A model generated the notes under the pieces. It searched no databases and was not told where the DNA came from. It saw nothing but the letters and a program-made list of their open reading frames with translations. The translations under genes and the position numbers were made by a program. Of a stretch of 54,748 nt of DNA, positions 38,201 to 44,988 are shown in pieces (position 1 is the first letter of the stretch; every line of letters starts with the position of its first letter). This DNA comes from JABWBD01 sp040768665 (lineage in GTDB: Bacteria > Planctomycetota > Planctomycetia > Pirellulales > Thermoguttaceae), in NCBI GenBank assembly GCA_040768665.1, contig JAXGMN010000069.1, forward strand, positions 1-54,748. Reading direction: 5' to 3'.

Positions 38201-38999
38201 ACACGAGCCCGTGGCGGTCTCCCCAAACTGCCAAGCGAGACGGATCGCCCCTCGCCGGATCCTGCTGGCCGAGGACAGCGTGGTGAATCAGAAGCTCGCC
38301 GTCGCCTTGCTCGAGCGCGAAGGCCACACGGTGACCGTGGCCAACAACGGCCGGGAGGCCATCACCGCACTGGAGACAGGGCAATTCGATCTGGTGCTGA
38401 TGGACGTGCAGATGCCGGAGATGGACGGCTTGGAGGCGACCACCCGGATCCGTGCCCGAGAGAAGCAAACCGGCGGCCGTATCCCCATCGTCGCAATGAC
38501 CGCGCATGCGCTCAAAGGGGATCGCGAGTTGTGCCTGGCAGCGGGCATGGATGACTACGTATCCAAACCGATTCGCACGGAAGTGCTTTTTGAGAAAGTG
38601 GCCGGACTGTTTTCCAGCGAGATGAGCGAAGCAATCGCCGCGAGCCCGGAATGCGAGAAGGCCGTGGACTGGGAAAAGATCCTGGAAGTAACCCGCTCCG
38701 ATCCCGAGATCCTGAAAACCCTCATCGCCGCGGAACTCGAAGAATCGCCGCGTCTGATGGCCGCGATTCGCGATGCGGCCGCCAACGGCGACCGGGGCAA
38801 ACTGCGTATGGCAGCGCACACCCTCAAAGGCTCGGTTCGTTACTTCGGCGCCGAACGGCTTTTCGAGTACGCCGCCCGCCTCGAAGCAGCGGCCGACAAG
38901 GGCACCTCCGACCAGATCGAAGAACTTCAGCGTTCGCTCGAGGCGGAATTGCGCCTGGTCATTGCGGCACTTCGCCGACACCTCGTCGAGATTTCGTAA
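35292..38999 (+). CDS. GAF/PAS hybrid histidine kinase with two receivers and HPt
   Basis: About 1235 aa from ATG 35292 (GGGGCG just upstream); ATG 35214 is possible. The frame upstream of 35165 lies within a palindromic repeat and is rejected. Membrane segments at about 3-20, 28-45 and 67-85, then GAF-like (about 115-255, with cluster CHQCAACQLHC), GAF_2-like (about 290-445, GLWGEAVRQRKPVVTNDY, GHVHVTRHVNVPVFDG) and PAS (about 455-580). HisKA has His606 in MSHEIRTPLN; HATPase has NLVGNALKF, DTGIGIP and GGSGLGLA; receivers carry Asp in LVVTDAHMPEMDG and LVLMDVQMPEMDG; HPt has His1176 in AAHTLKGS. From HisKA on it is strikingly similar to the kinase at 23009-26467, so the pair shares ancestry but senses different cues. 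No output regulator is adjacent. Confidence 0.9.
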   Translation: MHTTLIVALSMICQTAAALLAVRLIWFTGKRWAWGLVAAAILLMVARRGVALADSLAGDMPLSPDRTFEFVGLAVSALMLAGIGGMFPVFRMLRDSEQSLRDSHRRLEHVNAVLRGIRNINQLIVKEKDRDRLLRQVCGALTESRGYRHALVAILGDGEHLQVVAEAGLGDAFVPLRETIESADVPSCLRQVLSRADVSDLGTEISECHQCAACQLHCDGRTMAVRLATDGNVYGVMVGSLPAGTEIDPEDRSLFRETAGDISFALYGLHLEAERRKAETRLRLDESRLEALLKLNQMSGASFQEITDFALEEAVRLTRSEIGYLAFTNADESELTMHAWSKTAMDQCKIIDKPIVYRVDQTGLWGEAVRQRKPVVTNDYPAANPAKKGYPEGHVHVTRHVNVPVFDGNRIVIVAGVGNKEEPYDGADIRQLTLLMQGMWQLIQRRRAEEELLQASETKYRTLYNSSRDAIMIVAPEKGFLGGNPAALALFGCRDEEEFTSLTPTELSPELQPDRELSSVKAQQMMALALERGSHFFEWTHKRIDGREFPASVLLTRMELDGRAVLQATVRDITDEKRAAEALHAAKEAAEAANLAKSTFLANMSHEIRTPLNAIIGMTELILDTTLSPHQREFLATVKDSGEALLAVINDILDFSRIEAGKLVLDSTPFDLREVLGDTMKSLALRAHKLELELACHIAPDAPPFVVGDPSRLRQIVVNLVGNALKFTQQGEVVLDVRLESRKQAHVTLHFSVRDTGIGIPEQKQATIFQAFEQVDGTLTRRHGGSGLGLAISSRLVEQMGGRIWVESRVGQGSRFHFTAQFDLAENAPAAARRVDLASLRGLRVLAVDDNATNRQILHEMFASWGMLPTIASGAREGLRRMREAEREGAPLRLVVTDAHMPEMDGFAMAEQIGRDPRIADVAIIMLTSGDRPDDGARCEQCRIAAYLLKPVKQSELFDAIVLALGLTAEHEPVAVSPNCQARRIAPRRILLAEDSVVNQKLAVALLEREGHTVTVANNGREAITALETGQFDLVLMDVQMPEMDGLEATTRIRAREKQTGGRIPIVAMTAHALKGDRELCLAAGMDDYVSKPIRTEVLFEKVAGLFSSEMSEAIAASPECEKAVDWEKILEVTRSDPEILKTLIAAELEESPRLMAAIRDAAANGDRGKLRMAAHTLKGSVRYFGAERLFEYAARLEAAADKGTSDQIEELQRSLEAELRLVIAALRRHLVEIS

Positions 39000-39043
39000 C
39001 AAGTCTGCCTGAGCAACTTTTAGCACCTGTCCACGAACAACTT

Positions 39044-39091
39044 CGTAGGGCGGAGTTTGCTCCGCCCCGGCGGACTGAAGTCCGCCCTACG
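39044..39091. repeat. Palindromic CGTAGGGCGGA repeat
   Basis: CGTAGGGCGGA at the left and TCCGCCCTACG at the right are exact inverted arms, with internal TTGCTCCGCC and GGCGGACTGAAGTCC. It lies between convergent gene ends, and repeats of this type are widespread in planctomycete genomes. Confidence 0.7.
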
Positions 39092-39109
39092 ATCAAATCA
39101 CGGACCGTT

Positions 39110-39159
39110 GGGAACTGGCTCATTTTGCGGAGTCTTCGGAGCAAAATGTGCCTGTCCCT
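39110..39159. terminator. Type A-like hairpin, possible bidirectional terminator
   Basis: GGGAACTGGCTCATTTTGC and GCAAAATGTGCCTGTCCC pair around an about 12-nt loop, between the convergent stops at 38999 and 39170. It lacks a clear U-tract on either side, so a repeat origin is at least as likely as a terminator role. Confidence 0.45.
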
Positions 39160-39169
39160 TCTTCTGCCG

Positions 39170-40690
39170 TCAGGACACGAACAGGTTCTTGGTTGCGAAA
39201 TTCGGATCGCTGGTCAGGTGCACGCCCAGCCGGCGCAGCCCGGCCTCATCACCCGGGGTTGGGATGTGCGTCATGTGGACGTCGCAGCCGCGAAGCTCTT
39301 TCAGTTTCTCGACGCAGAGTTGAGCCATCGGATTGGCTGTCATGCTGATCGCAAGTGCGATCAAGGTCTCCTCGAGATCCAGGCTCACCGTCTTCTGGCT
39401 CAGAACATCCTTCTTCACCTTGGTAACCGAGTCGATAATGCTGGGAGCCAGAAGATGAATACCATCGGGCACCCCCGCTAATTGCTTTACGGCATTGATG
39501 ATCAGGCTCGACGCGGCGTGCATCAGTGGAGAGTTCTTCCCGCAAACCAGGCGCCCGTCCCTCAGTTCGATCGCCGCCCCGCAATAAACGCCTTCGTTTC
39601 CGCGGCCCTGGAGCTGAGCCTCTTCGGCAGCCTGTCTTGCGGGAGTGACCACGCGCCGGTCCTCGGGTTTGACGTGCAGAACCTCCAGCAAACGCTGCAC
39701 CCTCTGTACTGTCCGTTCCTCGACCAATCCCATGGCGTACTCGGAGGCCGTGCGGAAATACCGCCGGATCACCTCGGCCCGCGACGCCGCCTGGACCGCC
39801 ATATCCTCGGTGATCCCGGCGGTCGCACGATTCACCCCCATCTCCGTGGGCGACCGGTAGACGGGCTCTCCTCTGGTGATCCGCTCGAAAGTCTTCTGGA
39901 GCACCGGAAAAGCCTCCACGTCGCGATTGTAGTTGGTGGCTGTCTCGCCGCACGCTTCCAGATGGAAGGGGTCGATCATGTTCACGTCGTGCAGATCTGC
40001 CGTCGCCGCCTCGTAAGCCACATTCACAGGATGGCTCACGGGCAGATCCCAGATGGGAAACGTCTCGAACTTCGCGTATCCCGAACGGATGCCGCGGCGG
40101 TGATCGTGGTACATCTGGCTCAGACAGGTGGCCAGTTTGCCGCTGCCCGGACCGGGGCCGGTCACCACCACCAGCGGCTTCTCCGTTTCAAGGTACGGAT
40201 TCGCGCCGTAGCCTTCCGAACTGACGATTCGGTCGACGTCGGCGGGGTAGCCCTTCGTCGGCCGATGGGTGAAGACGGCGATACCGCGCCGCTGGAGCTT
40301 GTTCCGAAACTGCACGGCGGCCGGCTGATCGTCAAACCGTGTCACCACGACTCCCCGCAACTCAATCCCCCATTCGCCCAGATCATCGATCAGTTTCATG
40401 GCGTCGGCGTCGTAAGTGATGCCAAAGTCGGCACGCATCTTCTTCCGCTCAATGGCCCCCGCGTGGATGCACAGAAGGATCTCCGCCTTCTCCTTGAGCT
40501 GTGCCAGGAGCTGCATCTTGACGTTGGGATCGAAACCGGGAAGCACACGGGCTGCGTGGTAGTCGAACAGCAGCTTGCCCCCGAATTCCAGGTACAGCTT
40601 ATCGCCGAAGCGGCGGACACGATCGAGAATGGCGGCCGTTTGCTCCCGCAAATACGCCGCATTGTCAAACCCCAGGGTATTTTGCATCAT
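39170..40690 (-). CDS. DUF1846 (UPF0371) family protein
   Basis: 506 aa from ATG 40690; the frame is open to 40753, but the family N-terminus matches MMQNTLGFDNAAYLREQTAA. Family features: GDKLYLEFGGKLLFDYHAARVLPGF, the nucleotide-binding-like VVVTGPGPGSGKLATCLSQ (about residues 172-190), EKAEILLCIHAGAIERKK, and NPMAQLCVEKLKELRGC near the C-terminus. Length matches the usual about 500. The biochemical role of this conserved family is unknown to me; the P-loop-like GPGPGSGK suggests nucleotide binding. It is cytoplasmic, with no signal peptide. The gene stands alone between two hybrid-kinase/hydrolase units, 137 bp from the SGNH hydrolase on the same strand. The family is best known from Firmicutes, so a transfer origin is possible but untested. 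Confidence 0.9.
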   Translation of the reverse strand: MMQNTLGFDNAAYLREQTAAILDRVRRFGDKLYLEFGGKLLFDYHAARVLPGFDPNVKMQLLAQLKEKAEILLCIHAGAIERKKMRADFGITYDADAMKLIDDLGEWGIELRGVVVTRFDDQPAAVQFRNKLQRRGIAVFTHRPTKGYPADVDRIVSSEGYGANPYLETEKPLVVVTGPGPGSGKLATCLSQMYHDHRRGIRSGYAKFETFPIWDLPVSHPVNVAYEAATADLHDVNMIDPFHLEACGETATNYNRDVEAFPVLQKTFERITRGEPVYRSPTEMGVNRATAGITEDMAVQAASRAEVIRRYFRTASEYAMGLVEERTVQRVQRLLEVLHVKPEDRRVVTPARQAAEEAQLQGRGNEGVYCGAAIELRDGRLVCGKNSPLMHAASSLIINAVKQLAGVPDGIHLLAPSIIDSVTKVKKDVLSQKTVSLDLEETLIALAISMTANPMAQLCVEKLKELRGCDVHMTHIPTPGDEAGLRRLGVHLTSDPNFATKNLFVS

Positions 40691-40827
40691 CGTCGAATCA
40701 CTTCTAAAGGCTCCGTCCCCCATCCATGCGGCTGCCGCAACCGGTGCCGCCAACGCTTGCTGTATTGGAAGCAGCGGGATCGCCGCTTTTGTGACTTCTT
40801 GATGGTAGCGGTCTTCTCGCTTCTTCG

Positions 40828-42066
40828 CTAGGGCTCAGACAGCCTGCAAATCCGCGCGACCTCCGGCGCCAGCGCGTCGGCGATGATCTTGAACCCCAGG
40901 TCGCTGGGATGGAGGCCTTCAACGGTCGGATGGATGGCGCCATCGGCGTACAATGGGAAGGAATCGAAGAAATGCACGTTGCGGTCTCCCCTCGCCCGCA
41001 TCGACTCGTACACCTCCCGGACCAGGCCGTTTACCGTATATGGTTCCGAATGGCCGACCGTGTGCAGTCGCGACATCAGAAAGATGGGCCGGTCCGGCCA
41101 TCGCTCTCGGAGGATGGCAACAAACCTTGGATAGTTCTGGCGCATCAGTTCCACGTTGTCCAGGATCGGCCCCATGACGAAGCATGCCGCGTCGATCTCG
41201 GCTGCAATCGTCGCCATCTCGGGCTCGCAGCGGCCGTCTCCCGCAAATCCCAGGTTGACCACGTCGACTGCCAGCATCCGTCCGATCAGGGCAGGCAAAT
41301 TCATCGAAGCCCTCGATGCACAACCGCCCTGGATGAACGACGTGCCGTAGAAAACGACGGGTTTGTCGAGGGCGAATGGTGTGGGCGGCTCTACGTTCGC
41401 GCCGGGATCCACCGCGATGTCCAGCGACCCCAGCTTCGCATAGGCCGGTAGATAAAGAGTGACGTCTCGCACGCGGCGATCTGGAAAGGGGCGGAGATCG
41501 ACCGCATAAGGCTGTGTTCCGCTGACGGGCGTTGAAATCATGCGGAACTGCATCCGATCGGGCGGACCTTCGTAGACTTCGATTCCCGCCATTCCCATCA
41601 AGCTGAACTGCTTCCAGGCCAGCGTGTCTCCGGCATGATCGATCCGCAAACGAAGGGAGGCGGAATCGGTACGAAAGCGCACTCGGGCTCCGGCCGGATA
41701 GTGCGCGTAGGTCCAGACCTTTCGTTCGATCCCCCGCGTGAGTTCAACCCGCTTCGGCAACCGCAGGTATTCGCCGCCGTTCTCCCGCAGCCACCATAGA
41801 CCGTTGATCGTAAACGGGCTCGAGTTGGCGGGCATCCACTTCACCGGCTCCGCCGCCTTGTCGCCGCTGTCGAACGGCTTTTCCGATCCGCGACCCGCGG
41901 GCGACGGTGGGCTGCCCACGCCCGTTCCAGCCAAAAGCCCATGCAACGCCACCATCAGCGCCAGTTGAAACAGAACCGCGGTCCTACTCCCGAGTTGGGC
42001 CGTATGTGAGAGTTGTGCCGCGAAAACGCACACCGCGGGCAGCCCGGCAAGCCGGTTCTCAAGCAT
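40828..42066 (-). CDS. Exported SGNH/GDSL-type hydrolase
   Basis: 412 aa from ATG 42066, chosen because AGGAGA lies about eight bases upstream; the longer frame (to 42168) has no such site. The N-terminus is hydrophobic (TAVLFQLALMVALHGLLAG, about residues 29-47), a signal anchor or long signal peptide, followed by a linker with SPPSPAGRGS. A beta-sandwich N-domain (about 80-230, WTYAHYPAGARVRFRT) precedes the hydrolase core: block I FYGTSFIQGG near residue 240, GFAGDGRCEP (oxyanion Gly), ILDNVE, and C-terminal GLHPSDLGF with the catalytic His. The Asp usually three residues before the His is here Glu (VEGLH). The likely substrate is an acetyl or acyl ester on a polysaccharide. It stands downstream of the carbohydrate operon on the same strand, with a repeat between. 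Confidence 0.85.
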   Translation of the reverse strand: MLENRLAGLPAVCVFAAQLSHTAQLGSRTAVLFQLALMVALHGLLAGTGVGSPPSPAGRGSEKPFDSGDKAAEPVKWMPANSSPFTINGLWWLRENGGEYLRLPKRVELTRGIERKVWTYAHYPAGARVRFRTDSASLRLRIDHAGDTLAWKQFSLMGMAGIEVYEGPPDRMQFRMISTPVSGTQPYAVDLRPFPDRRVRDVTLYLPAYAKLGSLDIAVDPGANVEPPTPFALDKPVVFYGTSFIQGGCASRASMNLPALIGRMLAVDVVNLGFAGDGRCEPEMATIAAEIDAACFVMGPILDNVELMRQNYPRFVAILRERWPDRPIFLMSRLHTVGHSEPYTVNGLVREVYESMRARGDRNVHFFDSFPLYADGAIHPTVEGLHPSDLGFKIIADALAPEVARICRLSEP

Positions 42067-42412
42067 GATGGTTCTCCTTGATGCGAGACGATCCTCTGGG
42101 CGATTGGCTATGCTCTTCCTGCAGAATTCCCAATGTACGGGAAACCAAACACAATTCAACCGGCTCACTGGCGATAAGACATGGCAAGAGACAACTGCAG
42201 CTCACGCAGGCGCGAACTGCCGCCAAGGTTCCCGACGTAACCGTTCACGCCCACGGCCGGGGACTGGTCCATTGTTCGGCCAATTCGGGTGTCTTGGCGT
42301 CTAACACGTTGGCCGAAAACATGGACCTGTCCCCCTCTCTTCCGCCCCGTGCACCGTTACTTGCCGACCGACGTACGTTGCTCATGCCGCACCGTCGGAA
42401 CGGCGATCCGGC
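42067..42412. other. Intergenic region carrying a type B element
   Basis: About 346 bp between two same-strand genes. Most of the middle is the palindromic element at 42237-42360; the rest shows no gene. Confidence 0.6.
42237..42360. repeat. Type B palindromic element, full intergenic copy
   Basis: Terminal arms GTAACCGTTCACG (42237-42249) and CGTGCACCGTTAC (42348-42360) with inner GGGGACTGGTCCATTGTTCG and GGCCGAAAACATGGACCTGT, CCCCTCTCTTCCGCCCCG. Length is 124 bp versus 123 bp for the intragenic copy at 30181-30303. Confidence 0.88.
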
Positions 42413-44695
42413 TTACTCGACCTCGACGAAGACCCCCTCGCCCGAAGCAAGCGCCAGATGGTAGTATCCGTCGGCGTCCGGGTCCAACACGGTTCGCTCC
42501 CCGCGAGGCCACGCGACGACCGTCGAGCCCGCGATCTTCAGTTTCACCTGTACCGTCTTGATCGCCTCCAGTTCGCTCATGTTGACAACCGTCATCGCAG
42601 TCCCGGGCCCCTCTTTCTTCACAAAACAACCGACCAACAGCGGATCGTCGCACTCGATCTGCCGGATTGTCGGAAATTCCCGGACCGGGTTGCTGAATTT
42701 CAGGTAAGGTGTCGCGTCCGTGCAGTGATTGGCCAGCGCGCCGAGGTTCTTGTACTGCACCAACGCATCGGAAATCCTGCGGATCTCCTTGAACACGGTC
42801 GCGACGTCGTACCAGGCGTTGGTTCGCTTCCCGTCCACCGTGATCAACGACGGAAACTCCGGCTTGTATCCCGCGTACGTCCAACAGAGCAGCCCCTTGC
42901 AGCCGAACGACAGCATTGAGTACGACTGCCAGCGGAACTCCGCTTCCGTCGGGGTTCGCTTGCTCGGGACCCAGGCGAACGTCTGGATGCAGCACCAGAA
43001 ATCCTTGCCATGCTCCCGGGCCGACGCCGCGATGATATTGATCGATTCGCAATAGTCCGCGTAGGTCGCCCGCTTGCCGTCCGCCCAGTTGAGCGGATAG
43101 ATGTCGGTGCAGATATACGGCGGGTCGAACTTCTCGCAAAACGAGTCGCAATACTTCTTGTACAGGTCGGGATCGGAATCGTAGTACTCAATCGCGGCCG
43201 CCGAGGCCCCGTACTTCAACTGCGCCGCGTTGGCGTACATCGGAAGCAGGTTGATGTAAGGCAGCTTGCCGCCGGTTTCCCGATAGTACGTATTGCAGAT
43301 CTCGGCCAGCTTGTCGTACTGGTCGGTTCCCGGCTCGTCGGTAACATAGGTTCCCGCGAAACACGGATGATCAAAGTATTCCGCGGTCGCCACGGCCGGG
43401 TCCTTGTAGGCGCCGTCGCCGAGGATCAACTCGACTCCGTAGCGGTCGCACTCCGCTAGCAGCATTTTCCTGTTCTCGGACCCGGCCAGGGCGCCGTGCG
43501 CGATGATCCAGTCGAATCCGCCGGAATGGTACGTTTCGATGAAGTCCTCTCCGATCGCCTCCGGGCGCGGGTTGACCCAAGCCCCGGTTCGAATCCGGTC
43601 GCGGGTAAGGTACTCGTTCGTATAAGGAGATTCGATCAGCGTGCCCAAAGCGGTTTGCACGGCCTTCTTCAAAACGACGGCGGCCTCGGCGCGGGTAGCC
43701 GGACGGCCTTCGGTCTTCAGCGAGATGCCGTACTCGCCCAGCGATTGGACCGCGTGGTTCCAGTCGGCGTCGGAAAGCGGATCGTTGGGGCGGAACTTCC
43801 GGCCCTCCAGTCCAAGCAGACTCCGCGCAACGACGAATCGAATTGCGGACTGGGTTTTCGCCGCCAGCTCCGTCAGGTCGTCCAGCGCAATGTCGCAATT
43901 GACCAGGCGATACTCCCCCGGCTTCTTCGCGACGAAATGCGTGAACCCGCCGCGATTCGTCTCGCAGACAGCAACGACCGACGCATCCCCGTTTTCACCT
44001 TTCCGACGGAACCGGACGACGGTTGTTTCCGATGGCCGTTCGATGGCCGTCGACCGAAGCATGAAGTCGGCCTGGTCGAATCCATCGGAGAGACATCCGC
44101 CGGGAACCCGAACCCTCTGAAGCGGCGCGACAAACTGCGTCGGTTCCGAATAGTCGGGCGCGTCCACGGCCGCATCGAGAAAACGCCTCGCCTCTTCCTC
44201 CGACGGGAAGAACCCGAGGCGGGAAACCTGGTAGACGGAATCCGTATCGCTCGGGTTGGTCGGGTCGAACCGGAACGAAGTGATCGTTCCTTTCCAGTTC
44301 TTATGGTCGAACTTCCGCATGTCGACGATCGCATTCCGCCAGGTATTGTCCCCGGTGACGGAGAACGAGGAATAGCTCTCGTCCGACAGAGCGGTCAACG
44401 TATCGGTCGTAAAGAACAGCCCCGCCTGCGTGATCGTCGTCTTATACTTGTACCGAACGGCGAAGAACGGCCGCTCGGCGGCGGGGAACGCGTCCTTCTC
44501 ATCCATCGAAACGGTCAGGGTAAGATCGGTTCCGGTCGAAATCAACTTCGTCAGCCCGACTTCGTGGTAGAGCTGCCCTTGGCCCAGCGCGATCGACTTC
44601 GCGTCCGGTCCGTTGTTGAAAACCCAGGCAGGTTCGCGTGCAAACAGCGAGCCCACCGAAACGATAAACGATAAAAACAGCAGAGACGTTTTCAT
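42413..44695 (-). CDS. Secreted glycoside-hydrolase-like protein (TIM-barrel)
   Basis: 760 aa from ATG 44695, giving a standard Sec signal peptide (MKTSLLFLSFIVSVGSLFA). Residues about 25-330 form two beta-sandwich-type regions. An S-layer-homology-like or helical segment follows (about 285-350, DPLSDADWNHAVQSLGEYG). The C-terminal half (about 370-690) looks like a TIM barrel: GGFDWIIAHGALAGSENR, AECDRYGVELILGD, FAGTYVTDEPG (a candidate catalytic Glu), YINLLPMYANAAQLKYG, DPPYICTDIYPLNWADG, LCWTYAGYKPEFP. A C-terminal beta domain closes it (VVAWPRGERTVLDPDADGY). I do not place it in a numbered GH family. It is probably extracellular and acts on a polysaccharide, consistent with the sulfatase/IclR operon just upstream; the 293-bp gap means it may have its own promoter. 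Confidence 0.75.
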   Translation of the reverse strand: MKTSLLFLSFIVSVGSLFAREPAWVFNNGPDAKSIALGQGQLYHEVGLTKLISTGTDLTLTVSMDEKDAFPAAERPFFAVRYKYKTTITQAGLFFTTDTLTALSDESYSSFSVTGDNTWRNAIVDMRKFDHKNWKGTITSFRFDPTNPSDTDSVYQVSRLGFFPSEEEARRFLDAAVDAPDYSEPTQFVAPLQRVRVPGGCLSDGFDQADFMLRSTAIERPSETTVVRFRRKGENGDASVVAVCETNRGGFTHFVAKKPGEYRLVNCDIALDDLTELAAKTQSAIRFVVARSLLGLEGRKFRPNDPLSDADWNHAVQSLGEYGISLKTEGRPATRAEAAVVLKKAVQTALGTLIESPYTNEYLTRDRIRTGAWVNPRPEAIGEDFIETYHSGGFDWIIAHGALAGSENRKMLLAECDRYGVELILGDGAYKDPAVATAEYFDHPCFAGTYVTDEPGTDQYDKLAEICNTYYRETGGKLPYINLLPMYANAAQLKYGASAAAIEYYDSDPDLYKKYCDSFCEKFDPPYICTDIYPLNWADGKRATYADYCESINIIAASAREHGKDFWCCIQTFAWVPSKRTPTEAEFRWQSYSMLSFGCKGLLCWTYAGYKPEFPSLITVDGKRTNAWYDVATVFKEIRRISDALVQYKNLGALANHCTDATPYLKFSNPVREFPTIRQIECDDPLLVGCFVKKEGPGTAMTVVNMSELEAIKTVQVKLKIAGSTVVAWPRGERTVLDPDADGYYHLALASGEGVFVEVE

Positions 44696-44770
44696 GGGGC
44701 AGCCAAGGGGTTTGGGGGCGATGTCCAAGTAACCTTGTACGATTTCGGGGAGCTTCGCTCAGGCGTGTGC

Positions 44771-44833
44771 CACTGCTTGTGATTGGACGGATTCTCCATT
44801 TCTATACCAGGCAAACCACAATCACAAGCAGTG
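44771..44833. repeat. Perfect 15-bp inverted repeat
   Basis: CACTGCTTGTGATTG (44771-44785) and CAATCACAAGCAGTG (44819-44833) are exact reverse complements with a 33-nt loop, and weaker pairing continues outwards (GTGTGC / GCGTGCC). It sits between the esterase/propeller stop and the glycoside-hydrolase-like start, so a REP-type element or terminator is possible. Confidence 0.7.
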
Positions 44834-44988
44834 CGGCGTGCCACTCGGTTCTGAATGCGGCCTCCCGGAATCAGGGAAGGCCATTCCGGAGAGTGGCCCA
44901 TCGCAGGGCAGCGTTTCCGCACACCCCGCATGCTCGTCGGAACGGACGGCGTTGTCAAGTCTTCCACTACCGTTCATACGTCCGCTGT

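Noticed and set aside
39110..39159. Strong intrinsic terminator between convergent genes
   Set aside because: The hairpin lacks a U-tract and matches the type A repeat, so I keep it only as a low-confidence terminator.
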